NCBI GenBank assembly: GCA_951804985.1
Contig: OX638132.1
Coordinates: 14,799,529 to 14,863,528 of the forward strand
Origin: Dryomyza anilis
Taxonomy: Eukaryota > Arthropoda > Insecta > Diptera > Dryomyzidae
DNA: 64,000 nt
Reading direction: 5' to 3'
The position numbers were made by a program, and so were the translations under genes. Position 1 is the first letter of the stretch. Each line of letters starts with the position of its first letter. This document shows positions 1 to 11,379 of this stretch, piece after piece. The notes under the pieces were generated by a model. That model searched no databases, was not told the origin of the DNA, and was given only the letters and a program-made list of their open reading frames with translations.

Positions 1-660
1 TGTGTATATGACAATATCAATAATCATTATTACGAAATGAAAAGTGATGTACTCAAATATCACCACTTCAAATATCCAGATTTTTTTAAGTTTTTAATTT
101 TTTTTTTTTTTTTCCTTTTTTGAATTTTTTTTTTTGTTTCGATATTTTTTATACTGTATTTTTAAACTTTTGGTACTAAAAGTACCGAACGGGACAGATT
201 TCAATTAGCTGTCCCCATTTTTCTAGGATTATTAGGAAATCGATGTTTACTTTTTGGAAATGCCGATGAAATTCTGCTTTGGAAACAGTGTATTCAACTC
301 TTTAATAAAAAAAATCCAGTGTGCTATGGTAATAAATGTATCTTTTTGGTTCCGGACTGGACATCGCAAACTCTTATACATCGCAAACTCTTATAATAAT
401 CATTTAATAATGATTATTAATCCTCTCAGATATAAAGCTATTTTTAGCAAAAAATCGTAGTGCAAATTTTCATACGGAACGTCTGGAATTATTCTGTGAT
501 TTATTACGAAATAACTACAAACTTTAGGAACAAAGTGGTTATATACAAAAATAAAGTAAATTATTTCAGCAATCTTTCTGAATTATACAAAAAAAATGAT
601 CCCGTCCGGAATGTCCCGTGTGGAAAAATGATCCCGTCCGGAATGTCCCGTGTTTAAGAT
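1..660. repeat. Dispersed repeat family A, copy 1 (CCGGACGGGAC motif)
   Basis: This AT-rich repeat shares several blocks with 11380-12640: a box around ATAATCATTATTACGAAATG, a box reading roughly GGTACTaAAAGTaCCGgACGGGA followed by CTAGgATTAcTAGG, and a box around TCTGGAATTATTCTGTGATT. The last box is in the opposite orientation relative to the others in the second copy, so the family is partly palindromic. At 599-653 a 32-bp unit containing CCCGTCCGGAATGTCCCGTG is directly duplicated. No coding capacity is credible. The class is unknown. Confidence 0.6.
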
Positions 661-2479
661 CTTGTAGTATTTTAAGGTTTAAAATAAAAAAAATTCATTA
701 AAAGGGTTAAGTAGGAATAATATTCTGAGACTGTTTATCATAATCAAATTATCTTCACCAAGGTGTTTGTTCAGACATTGAAAATAAATAAGTACGAAAG
801 GTAAACTTAATATAAAAATCAATTTTGAAATCGTTACTTGAAACCCGAATCTGTGCGTTATAAAACTTAAAAGCGAAACCGTTATTTATTTATGTTTCAA
901 TCCCAGATTCTAACAATTACTTTTGACAAACAGTAAGAATAAGTATCCGAGAAAGAATTGTATAAGAAAGAATTGTCCGTGAAAATATTTTCTAGGATGA
1001 GGAATAGTTCGGTGAAGAATGGTCACGGAAATAATTCTACAGGGAAGATTATTCCGATGAAGAATAGTCCGTGAGAGAATTCTACGGGGAAGATTAGTTC
1101 GGAATAGTCGAGGGAAGAATTGTACGGCAAAGAATAGTCCGGGAAAGAGTAGTCCAGGGAAGAATTGTCTTTCAGAAAAGTTGTTTTGGGAGAGAATTAT
1201 ATAATAAAAAGTTTATATAGGTAGGTATATAAAATGAAAAGTAATTTTTAAAATCTTAACAAATATCAATTCTACTCGTAAATTCATAATTTTAAATGCG
1301 ACTTTAATTCACATCACCCAAATTACATTTTTATTGCCCCCCTTTATCTGAGCAACGTCCTCGGATGTTGTAGAGCAGCGTTCAAACGTAAAGTTCGAAT
1401 AATCGCACTTAAATATTTCGAAAATGTTAAAATTTTAAGCAATAATATTTTTAGTGGATTCATATGATAATAAAAATGAACTCTTGTGTGTATCAATGGC
1501 AATGCGAAGTGCTTTTGGTTTGCGCACAGCAAAAATGCAGCAACACCAAACAAAATCGAGGCAATTTAATAATTCGTGTAAATCTGGAAAATAATAAACA
1601 CCACAAATACAAAAAAAAAAACATATAAAAAATATTGATGCCAACAACTTGTCGAAACAATCAAATCAAATCAGTCTGGCAGTCAGTCAGTCAGTCAGTC
1701 AGTCAGTCAGTCATTTAGTCAGTCAGCAACATAAGTGATAAATCTACTGCAACAGCTGCTGCGTCTATTAAATTCATTTCATAATAATTCAAAATGCACT
1801 TAGTTTTATTGTGTTGTTTGATATGTACAAACATATTTAACATAAATACCAAAAAAATTAAAAAAAAAAAAACAAATCATTAAAAAACAAGATTTGCTAA
1901 TTTTATGCAATTCTGCGAATGTTGGCCAGTGTTGCTGACCACATCACTAAAACAGTCAGAATAAAATTAAAATTTTATTTTATAACATATAACAAACATT
2001 TTGCATTCAATTTGCAAATATTATTTAACATAATATTGCCGCCAAACTGCACCGAAAAAAAATATATTCTAAATTGAAAACAATAATTAATTCTATAAAT
2101 AAAAGTAATTGAATTTACTAATTATTTTATTGAGCATAGACAGCAACCCACTCTGATTTATCGACACAACAACCTAAACTGTTCTACCGACACTGCTATA
2201 CCGATATTATTGACATTGGTTGACCGGAACACGTGTTTAGCTATACGGTTCGTTGCGACTTTTTCAGTATGTGACGCGTAAATAGTAACTTTTTATTTAT
2301 ATTAAATAATTGCTTTTCTGTATATATAGCTCAATGGTTAACGTGAACATGCTTTAAAAAGCGAATAAAAAACATTCGGGAGACAGCAATATACTTATAC
2401 TAGTTCTAGTATTTAAATTAAATTCTTAATAGTGTCTAGGCTATGTCGGTAATGTAGTGTTCACTTTACAATTTATCAA
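661..2479. other. Non-coding AT-rich stretch with a degenerate repeat tract
   Basis: No gene is recognised here. About 955-1200 is a degenerate array of GAAGAATtnTaCGGG-like words (GAAGAATAGTCCG, GAAGAATTGTACGG). It ends in GAATTGTCTTTCAGAAAAG...GAGAATTAT, which matches the end of the array at 14700-14960, so the two tracts belong to one repeat family. The remainder holds only homopolymer-rich DNA and a CAGT microsatellite. Confidence 0.55.
1677..1733. repeat. (CAGT)n microsatellite
   Basis: About a dozen tetranucleotide units of CAGT, with small interruptions (GGCAGT at the left, CATTTAGT near the right end). It is a simple repeat in non-coding DNA. Confidence 0.9.
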
Positions 2480-4570
2480 ATTTTCGAGCAGACTAAATTG
2501 AACGAAATTGGATGACAGCAAACAGACATATCGTCAATATCATGCCAAATGGGTGACATTTGCGTTTTCTACATTTTTGTATGTAGTTTATCCTCAAGTA
2601 TTCTGTGCCAAAATCGCGACAAAACCAAAAGGGCGAATTTGAAAAATTGAAAATCTTGTTATGCCAATAGGGCGAATCTTTCCGTTTTTCGCCATAACTT
2701 TTTATTGGTATAAGATAAAATATTGGTGTCAAGGCATTTATTGTTTGTTTTCGATCCTACTTATCAATCTGCATCATTAATTAAAAATATTTTGCCAAAC
2801 ATTAATTTGCCATTTTTTATTTGCAGGAAAAACAAATTGGCAAAATATTTATAATTACTGATGCAAGTTGATAGGTGCTTTGAAAACAAACAATAATTGC
2901 CTTTACATCACTATTTTATCTTGTACCATTAAAGAGTTATAGCAAAAAAACGAAAAGATTCGCCCTTTTGGCATGACAAGATTTTCAATTTTTCCAATTT
3001 CTTCGTTTTTTTTGCTATAATTTTTTAATTGGTGCAAGATAAAATAGTGATGTAAAGGTATTAATTGTTTGTTTTTAAAGCACCTGTCGATTGGCGTCAT
3101 CATTTAAAAATATTTTGCAAAACATTTTTTCTTGCAAATGGCAGATTAATGTTTGGCAAACTATTTTTAATTAATAATGCCAATAGATAGATACTTTAAA
3201 AGCAAACAATTCATGCCTTTACATTACTATTTTAACTTGCGCTAATAAAAAGTTATATCATAAAAAACAAAAATATTTGCGTTTTGATCAGGATATAGCC
3301 TCACAAAATCCGTATTTATAATTCAGTATGTTATCCAAATCTAAAGATATTTTATATACGTTATAATAATTGACAAATAAACGATAATAACAGAAAAAAT
3401 TGAAAAAATATAACTTTTGCTAATTTTTAAAGCTCTTCAAGCTTTAACATTTGATTTCCCAACATTTTTAAAAATGCTGATATGCCCCTTTGGTATGACA
3501 GTAACGATGCGATTGAGTACGGACCTTAACTATTACCGATTATCGAAAGGAAAATCGCAAGAAAAGCCGTTCAATTTAGTTTAGGCAGCAATCGTTAATT
3601 TTCTTTAAAATTTTTCAGTTTTAATTTATTAATATGATTAAATATTTAAGCAATATTATTAAATTCGTATTAATATATTTGTTGGTTTTATTAATACATT
3701 TAATTTTTCTGTGCAACAGCAAATTTATTCAATAGTTTAAAATCATACATTTGTAAAAAAAATCATTTGAAATTCGCAGTAATATTTCTGTTTGACATGC
3801 TTGATTAAATTATGTACACAAATAAATAATTTTTGCATCTTAAATTTAAATTTGCATCTGTTAGATAGCAAACTTGACCTACAGCAATATAGACATGGTT
3901 ATTAGAAGGACAGTTGTTAGATTTATGATTAATGGTTAGTCATATTTGCTGCACAAAAACCGGCAAGTTAACCTTTAGAAACCAAGAATTGAAGCTCAAA
4001 CAAATAACAGTTTGGATTTAGGGTTTTTCATCGATTCGGATTCGGTTAAGTTTTCATATTTTAAATTTGAATTGATTACTATAAAGAATAATTGATATAA
4101 TAAATACTAACTACTTTTGATTTCATAAGTTGCTCTGTCGATTTGCTATATGTGGTTGTAATCATCAAAGCAATGGCTAATACCGGGTACAAACAAAAAT
4201 ATATGTCGTACAAGAGTGCCATAAACGAAACGAAATAAGAACAGAGGGTGACCTATGATACCACTTATGGGATGAAAACAAAAATTTCGCCTTTGCTTGA
4301 ATGTGTGAGGCATTGCTTGTCCTGAATGCTAAATTTTTATCTATTTTTTAATAAATAAGATAAAAACAAATATTTAAGGTTTGTGCGAATTCGACTAAAT
4401 TGCAGACGAAACTCAATTTGTTGACTTTTTCAATTTAACTAATTTTCGAGAAGACTATATTGAACTGAATTAGATGACAGCAAACAGATATATGATAATC
4501 GATTGTTTACGGACTTTAAAAATTACCCGTTACCGAATGGACATCGACTAAAAAGCCGTGTGAAGAACAA
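2480..4570. repeat. Repeat family O (two partial copies, first one split by an element)
   Basis: Sequence at 2480-2527 plus 3511-3600 matches 4430-4565. Both read TTTTCGAG.AGACTA.ATTGAAC, then TGACAGCAAACAGA, then GATTG...TACGGAC and AAAAGCCGT. The first copy is interrupted by the family G element at 2528-3510, and the second is uninterrupted. Between them, 3600-4430 is AT-rich with nothing recognised. Confidence 0.55.
2528..3510. mobile_element. Fold-back element family G, copy 1 (CATGCCAAAAGGGCG)
   Basis: The element is about 980 bp. Its inverted ends read ATATCGTCAATATCATGCC at the left and GGTATGACAGTAACGAT at the right. Internal boxes (GCCAAtAGGGCGAATCTTTCC and its reverse complement) and the hairpin arms TTAAAAATATTTTGCCAAACATT / AATGTTTGGCAAAATATTT occur twice. 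It matches 18890-19909 along its length and the broken copy at 61259-63227. It has no transposase, so it is a non-autonomous DNA-transposon-like element of unassigned superfamily. Confidence 0.75.
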
Positions 4571-5007
4571 CGAAGATAAAAACAAAGCTTTTAATACATT
4601 CGTATCAGAGTCTAGAGACTATAAATACCCTACACATATGCGTTGTTACCATTGAAAGTGGTATATAGGTCACCAGGGTATACGAATTCTGAAAATAACT
4701 ACAAACTTTCCATCGCTGAATAAATTGATACCCATATTTACAAATGGTTAGGTGTACTGAAATTCTTTTTTTTTTTTGAAAACACAAGTTGGTTAGAGGG
4801 AAACATTATGCTTATGTATTTGAGTATGAAGTCAATATATATTTGATCAAAAAAGTATACCTAAGCACGTATATTTTACTGTATCTGATCTGTAGATGTA
4901 AACTTTATATGAGGTATTTAAACATAAGTGGTCGGTTCTTAGGTCACAATAGACCGATCATGCCGATCATTAGGCTAATTTTCTTGTTCGGACAGCTTAG
5001 ATATATA

Positions 5008-6629
5008 CAGCTATGGCCAAAATAATAGAAACGCCTTTGTAATGTAGTTTCAGTGCGGTCTAAAAATAAAACTTAAGTATATAATCCCAATTTTTGATTT
5101 AGTTTAAGTAAATTGAATATAATTATACCAAAAATTAAAAAAATAAAAAAATCGTATAGTACTGCCAGTACCTACGTCTCGAATTACATTTCAAGTACTA
5201 AAAAATCCTGGACATAAATATAGAAACACTTGGTTAATTATAAATATATCTATATTTATACCAATATTATGTTATAATATATTAATATTTAGTTGCACAA
5301 CCATTATTTTGAAGTACAGCATTAATTCGGTTTGGCATGCAGTCTACTAGTTTTTGACATTTTTCTATGGGAATAGCGTACCCATACATCCTGAACGATT
5401 TTCCACAGATCTTTTAAATTTACCGGTTTTTTTTTTGGAATTTCAACTTTTAGATCGTGCCAAAGATTCTCAATTGGATTAAGGTCCGGTGATTGAGAAG
5501 GCCATTGCAAAACATTGACATTTTTCCGTTCGAACCAGCTCTTTGTTAATTTTGCAGAGGGCTTCGGGTCGTTATCCTGCTGAAATCGCCAGCGCAAAGG
5601 CATATTTTCTTCGGCCCAAGGTAGCATAACATCTTCCAAAATTGTCACATACTTTTCTTTGTTCATTATGCCATCGATTTGAAAAACTGGGCCAACGCCA
5701 TACCAAGAGAAAGAACCCCATATGATCAAACTGTCACCTCCATGTTTAACTGTGGGTTTGGTGAACTTTGGATTATAAGGCTGACCTTGGGGACGACGAA
5801 CAAATTGCTTTCCATCCATTCCAAAAAAATTAATTTTTGTTTCATCACTCCATAATACATTTCGACACTGAATTTTGGCCTCCACAGGGTCATGAGGAAT
5901 TTGGTACATTTTGGCAAACATTTTCCGTTTTTCGATGTGTATTTTTTTTAAAAGTGGCACCTTTCTCTGGCAAATAGCTTGGCATCCACCAAGGCACGAC
6001 GAATAGTTCTCGTCCTTACAGATAAACTTGCTTCGGCTTGGAGGTCTTTGGATGACATAAAAGGGTTGGCTTTAGATTTTCGAATTAGTAATTTTGTATC
6101 TGCATCAGTTATCTTTGAAGGTCTTCCTCTACGCTCTGCAACATTTTTATGGTATAACGCTGTTAATATTTTTTTTGGTGAACATCCCATAGTTTTTGCA
6201 ATTTTTCTAATTGATTCGCCATTTTTTCGTAAAGCTAAAATTGTTTGGAGTTCTGCATCTGAACAATGTTTTCCTCTGCCCATTATGAGTATTCTACAAA
6301 ATTGTAACACATTTTTATAATAAAAGAAATGAATATGTATCGAAATAAATAACTTACCGTGATGTTGCAAAAATAAAATTACGAAATTTAATATATTATT
6401 TGAAAGTGTTTCTATTTTTTTGTCCAAATTTGTTCACGGATGATTTGGATATAATCGATATTTTACAAAAACAAAATAGAAATTAGAGATTCTGATTTAT
6501 TGAGTAAACCGCAGAGATCGATATGATTATTTTGGCACCGCACACTTATTGTGGTGTAGTATTTGTTAAGTTGTAATTTTCAGTTTTTTCATGTGGTGAA
6601 TGGTGTTTCTATTTTTTTGGCCATAGCTG
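5008..6629 (-). mobile_element. Tc1-type DD34E transposon with IR/DR ends
   Basis: This is a 1622-bp Tc1/mariner element flanked by TA on both sides (5006-5007 and 6630-6631). The ends are inverted: CAGCTATGGCCAAAATAATA at the left, TTTTTTTGGCCATAGCTG at the right. A second, internal pair of similar boxes sits about 200 bp in (GGACATAAATATAGAAACACTT near 5209, and AAGTGTTTCTATTTTTTTGTCC near 6403), the IR/DR arrangement of Sleeping Beauty- and Bari-like elements. The single transposase gene on the - strand is frameshifted. The element sits inside a copy of repeat family F. Confidence 0.93.
5282..6283 (-). pseudogene. Tc1-family transposase, two frameshifts
   Basis: Reading starts at ATG 6283 (MGRGKHCSDAELQ...), with an N-terminal helix-turn-helix region (RKIAKTMGCSPKKI, GRPSKITDADTKLL, then VRTRTIRRAL). 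The frame is lost near 5955. It continues in a second frame from about 5960 with the catalytic core: SDETKINFFG (first Asp), QQDNDPK (second Asp) and SPDLNPIENLW (Glu). Counting gives 34 residues between the second Asp and the Glu, so DD34E. A second frameshift lies near 5365; the shifted frame continues as IPIEKCQKLVD... to a TAA at 5282-5284. The full length would be about 330 residues, usual for Tc1 transposases. As it stands it is inactive. Confidence 0.92.
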
Positions 6630-6882
6630 TAAGTAATCTAAATCTAAAGTTTCATTGCTCTAGCTCTTCTACTTTTTGTGTAATCGTGATTTCAACAGAC
6701 AGACAGAGGGACAGACAAACAGACAAACAGACAGACAAACAGACGGACATCGCTTAATCGACTCGGGAGGTCATGCTGATCAAGAATATATATACCTGTC
6801 CATACTGGAGATGCTTCATTCTGGGTGTTACAAACGGCGTACCAAACTGAATATACCCTTTCACTCTTAGTGTAGGGTATAA

Positions 6883-7315
6883 AAATAATAATTGCCACGG
6901 TACTTTAAATGGACGGCAAATGACAAAATAAAGAATCTTTTTTCAGAGGGGTTTCTTGAACTGAATATCGCCAAACCAGTTTTTCTTTTTTTGGAGGAAA
7001 CCATGAGACATTTTAGTAAATTTTTTTTCGATCAAACATAGATCATTATTGCGCATAGTAAAAAAAAATAAAAAGACATTATTATTTTTTATTCTTGGTG
7101 CATTTTTCACAATATCCAAAAAACGAGTTGCGTCGGTCAGTTATTGATTTTTGTGGGGTACCAGAGGATCAAATTGCAAAAAAATAAATTTGTTTCGTCA
7201 CTTTAGAATCATTTAAGAGGGCGTGACAATTTTTAATTTTATGTTTGGACCACGAATAATTACAGACGATAGCTATGAAGCTAGCGTCGATTTTGACTTC
7301 GAAATCGTTCGTTGG
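6883..7315. other. Unannotated AT-rich DNA
   Basis: Between family F and the tandem duplication I see no coding region, repeat family or RNA. Confidence 0.5.
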
Positions 7316-7577
7316 CGACATACAGCATACGCACAATTTAATTTCTTACGTTGTGTCGACACATTGTGAGACATTGTGCTATACAGCATACAAAAAACTT
7401 TCTCACACGAAAGTCATACAAATTCTGGACGATTTTCGTCGATCGACGACATACAGCAGAATTTGACTTCTTACGTTGTGTCGACACATTGTGCGACGTT
7501 GTTCTATACAGCATACAAAAAACTTTTTCACACGAAAGTCATACAAATTCTGGACGATTTTCGTCGATCGACGTCGA
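7316..7577. repeat. 131-bp tandem duplication
   Basis: Two head-to-tail units start at CGACATACAGCA (7316 and 7447). Each contains TTACGTTGTGTCGACACATTG, the box ATACAGCATACAAAAAACTTT and ends CGATTTTCGTCGATCGACG. Divergence is low, so the duplication is relatively recent. The short open frames here arise from the repetition and are not convincing genes. Confidence 0.85.
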
Positions 7578-7754
7578 TCGTTTTTCCTAAGGCTGTAAAA
7601 TTAACAATTCATATATTAATTGTTAGTTGCAATTAATGTAGTAATTTTAATTATTAGTTTTTAGTTTTGAAATAAAGTTAATTCTGTCCATCCATGTTCT
7701 CCTATCATTTTCTTTGAATTCCCTTTAAATGAGACCAATTGAATTTTCGGTCTA

Positions 7755-7921
7755 AAGGGTTTTTCAAATGGGACGCTACAAAAGTAGAGCGACAGGGACA
7801 GCAAACGACGCCATATTTCTTGCCACTTTTTTGACATTTCTCTTCAGTAAGGTTTGCCATTTCATGATGAAAAGATATACGAATTCGAATTTCGGTAGTA
7901 AATTTTAATAATTTCAATTGT
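7755..7921. mobile_element. DD41D element, detached 5' end fragment
   Basis: After a TA at 7753-7754, AAGGGTTTTTCAAATGGGACGC begins about 165 bp of the transposase-start end of the DD41D family (compare the reverse complement of 28081-28246). It stops at TTTTAATAATTTC. It is in inverted orientation to the main copy at 8058-9380, from which it is separated by about 135 bp of unrelated DNA. Confidence 0.8.
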
Positions 7922-8057
7922 ATGTGAAAACAACTACATAAATTTGCATAATTTTATATCAAATTTTACTACATTTGTATTAAAAATAACTACATTTTGT
8001 ATTGGAGCTTACATCAGCATTTTATATTTAATTCAAAATAAAATAAAAGTAAATATA

Positions 8058-9380
8058 AAGGGTTTTTCAATAAGAGCCGCTACAAAAGTTATTTTAAATA
8101 AAACAAAAACGGTTTTGGATATCAATGAAATTCTTTATTCCTGTAAAAGTACGTTCGATGCCATTATGTATGGAACTCAATTTCTTTTGCATGGCCACCA
8201 CGGGCACGCTTGCAGAAGTCCAGACGCTGAACCCAATTTTCGACGGTTTTCAAGCATAAATCGGCCGCAATTTCACGTTCATATTCGTACGAAGTTCATC
8301 AATCGTCGCTGGCTTGTTGGCATAGACCATAGACTTTACGTAGCCCCACGTAGCCCCACGTAGCCCCCCCAGGCGGCCAATCGACTGGACCATTTCGTGA
8401 GATAACACGTTCTCCAAACTTGGTTTCCAATAAATTGATTGTGACATTCGCTGTGTGGCTTGTGACGCCGTCCCTTGGAACCACATGTCCTCCCAGTCCA
8501 TATCATCCAATTGGGGCCAAAAATATTCGGTTACTGTTACGGTTACGTTACTGTGAATGGGAATCGCTCAATGCCCATTCACAGTAACGTGCCGGTCTTG
8601 ATCATCACGGAAGAAGTACGGCCCAATGACGCCGCTGGCCCATAAACCGCACCAAACCGTAATTTTTTCGGGATGCAATGATGACTCATGAAGTACGTGT
8701 GGATTGCTGTCTGACCAATAACGCATAATTTGTTTATTGACGAAGCCATTCAGCCAGAAATGAGCATCATCGCTGAGATGATTTTTCGATGAAAATCCGA
8801 ATCATTTTCAAGTTGTTGCTCAACCCAATTCACAAACATACGACATTTCTGGTGGTCAAGCGGCTTCAGTTCTTGCGTCAATTTGGTTTTGTAAGGATGA
8901 AGGCCAAGATCTTTTCGCAAAATTTGCCACAAGGACGTCACAGAGATGCCCAACGCTTGAGAACGACGTGTGAGAGACACATTTGGGCTTTCTTCAACTG
9001 AAGCCTCAGCGGAGCACTACGGGCACTTCTTTGTCTCACTGGCACGGGAACATTTTGTACTGTGCCTGTGGATTCAAAATTTTCCACTAGACGCTCTATT
9101 GTTGATCTGCTAGGACGATTATGACGACCATAAATTGGACGTAGCGCTCTTAACGTTGAGGCCACTGACTCCGAATTTCGGTAGTAAATTTTAATAATTT
9201 CGACTCGTTGTTAGCTCGTATATCTTTCCATTATCAAATGGCAAACCTTACTGAAGAGAAATGTCAAAAGAGCGGCAAGAAATATGGCGTCGTTTGCTGT
9301 CCCTGTCGCTCTACTTTTGTAGCGTCCCTGTTGAAAAACCCTTAAAAAAACTTTTGTAGCGCTCTTATTGAAAAACCCTT
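8058..9380 (-). mobile_element. DD41D mariner-type element, decayed copy C
   Basis: Full-span copy with TA at 8056-8057 and 9381-9382. The left end AAGGGTTTTTCAATAAGAGC is the 3' end of the element. The right side is odd: the 5' end (…CCCTGTTGAAAAACCCTT, 9325-9343) is followed directly by another 3' end (CTTTTGTAGCGCTCTTATTG…CCCTT). The same double end occurs in the small derivatives at 46330 and 56819. Confidence 0.88.
8164..9231 (-). pseudogene. DD41D transposase, multiply broken copy
   Basis: Fragments on the - strand correspond to most of the transposase: the N-terminal part beginning at ATG 9231 (ASTLRALRPIYGRHNRPS), the middle (TRRSQALGISVTSLW, LGLHPYKTKLTQELKPL) and the C-terminal part (ETKFGERVIS, KSMVYANKPATIDEL). 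Frames change many times. Near 8340-8375 CACGTAGCCC is triplicated where the third catalytic Asp region should be. Near 8530-8600 a palindromic scramble around ATTCACAGTAACG is present. It is a dead copy. Confidence 0.88.
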
Positions 9381-11379
9381 TACTAACAACCATTAACCAA
9401 AGACTTTTAAAATAAATGTTTTCATTTAAAATAAAGCTTTTGAACAATAATATCTCTCAGTGAAAAACCAAATGAAAATAAATGTTAATAGTACTGGTCT
9501 CTGTTTTGTATACATAATATAAATAATCATGAACTTTGCTGCTGCTTATGATTGTTACTTATGTATGTCAAGCTAAATATTTATTCTGTGTGAGATATAA
9601 CAAAGAAATCATAATACAAATGTTCTCCATTTGATTTTTCGTGTATTTACTGATACAGTTCGAGAGAAATACTAAAAAAAAATATAATTTTGATTATGTA
9701 TTTGGTTTGGTTGGTAGTAAATAGTTTCCGTTTCCATTTAAATTAAGCGAAAATTAACTAAATTTAACAATTTTTTTAGCACAGTGTAGAGAAATCATTG
9801 ATGACATTTTCCACTAGGTACTACTATAATTTACTCTACTTGAATAAAATTCATTTTCAGAAAAAGACGCTAAGAATTATATGTCGAGCATCGAACACAA
9901 ACTTTCAATTTAACGCTTCAATGTTGCATACACCTAGGGGCATTTCACGGACGTTCGATTTTTAAATACAATGAGTTGATAAAGCTGCAATTTATATTAA
10001 AGCTGGTTTCGAATGCAAGAATTTGTCTAAATCGTTTTATTTCAATATATTTCTTTTATTTTTAATTTAATAATTTATCTTTTAAGTTTGAAATCAATAT
10101 ATTAACTGATAGTAAATGTATTTTCTTTAAATAAATAACTTTTTGCAACATAGTTTAATTAATATACTCAGTTGTAAAAAATTGTATTCCAGTCTACCAT
10201 ATCTTGGAAACATCCTAAACTTTGAAGCATTCTCGAAACTAACTTCTATAATTAGTTCGTTCTCGTAGCTTTATCTCTTCTAAAATTTTAATTTTTCACA
10301 TACATTCAAATTTTATGACAAGATTATAAGACGAAGTCTGTCCCAAAACCCCCAACACCTTCAAGTTTTCTGAAAAAACTTCAATAAAAAAGTGCGTTGA
10401 TTCTAATTTTTAAAAATTCTCGAACACTCAAATTTTTTGACAAGAACCCATAATCATGGCATGCTTTTTTTGGTTGCGCTGAATTTTGAAAATGATTTTG
10501 TAAATAATCTCTTGAAATACTTCATGGACAGAAAACATTACAAAATTTACAGGAATTGTTTTAGATATAACATGCATTGTTTTCATTAAAATATTCTGAA
10601 ATATAATGAATCGTTTATAAATGTCATGTCCAAATTATTCACATGAATTTTGAAATGTGTTCTGTCCATTAATTAACTTTCATTTTGTGAAAATTCCCAA
10701 AATAATGTGGCATGGGAAATACTTCATGTGTGATGTGTTCGAAAAAAACTCAGATTTCATAAATTACAAACTTCATTTGTGCAACATTTCCCTTTATCGT
10801 AATCATTAATTAGGCTTCCGATTCAGTGATTACACCGTTCGACAGTATTTTGTACACATGACAAATGGACATATACGAGAAACTAAGAATTGCTGTGAAC
10901 TCATTTTTTTTTAGAGCAATTCAATTCGTTTACGGTTTTTTATTTGCATTTTAAATGAATATTTTTCGATAAATATTTTGTAGCTGAGATCTTAGCTACA
11001 AAATGGATATGAAAACGGTTTTTTTTTTTTGAATTTTGTCGTACGGTATTATATGGGCATTTCCTGGGGTTCCGGATGGGACATTCGCTTAAAACTTAAA
11101 TATCTCGAAGTAAAATTATTGAATTTACTTGAGTATTTTAATAGGACTAAATATGTGCAAAAAATTAGAGAATTCTATACGGTAAATCAAAAGATATAAA
11201 TTAAATAGTGTTGATTCCGGACGGGACTACAATCGAGGTTCATATGGAAATTCGAAAAAGTCATCAAATTTTTCGTACAAATTATTTTTTTTAATTATTT
11301 TAAAAATTAGTTGAAATCATGTGCTTTCTTCGTATATTTACGCTTTCTTCCTAAATTTTCTAGTTTTTTCATAATAAAT
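9381..11379. other. Unannotated AT-rich DNA
   Basis: No gene, transposase remnant or RNA is recognised. Around 10500-10770 the words CATG..TTTTGAAAT and GGACAGAAAAC recur loosely, which could be a further degenerate motif-array tract. Near 11060-11260 GGTTCCGGATGGGACATT and GATTCCGGACGGGACT echo repeat family A. Confidence 0.4.

Larger units (their letters stand above)
4600..6882. mobile_element. Repeat family F, copy 1 (split by a Tc1 element)
   Basis: The outer parts (4600-5007 and 6630-6882) are the reverse complement of the family F copy at 24062-24806. They start near GACTATAAATACCCTACACATATG and end at CACTCTTAGTGTAGGGTATA. A CAGACAGACAAA microsatellite (6695-6750) and the box GATCAAGAATATATAT are hallmarks shared by every copy. 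The interior is interrupted by the Tc1-type element at 5008-6629. No protein is encoded, and the repeat class is unknown to me beyond being a common dispersed fly repeat. Confidence 0.75.
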
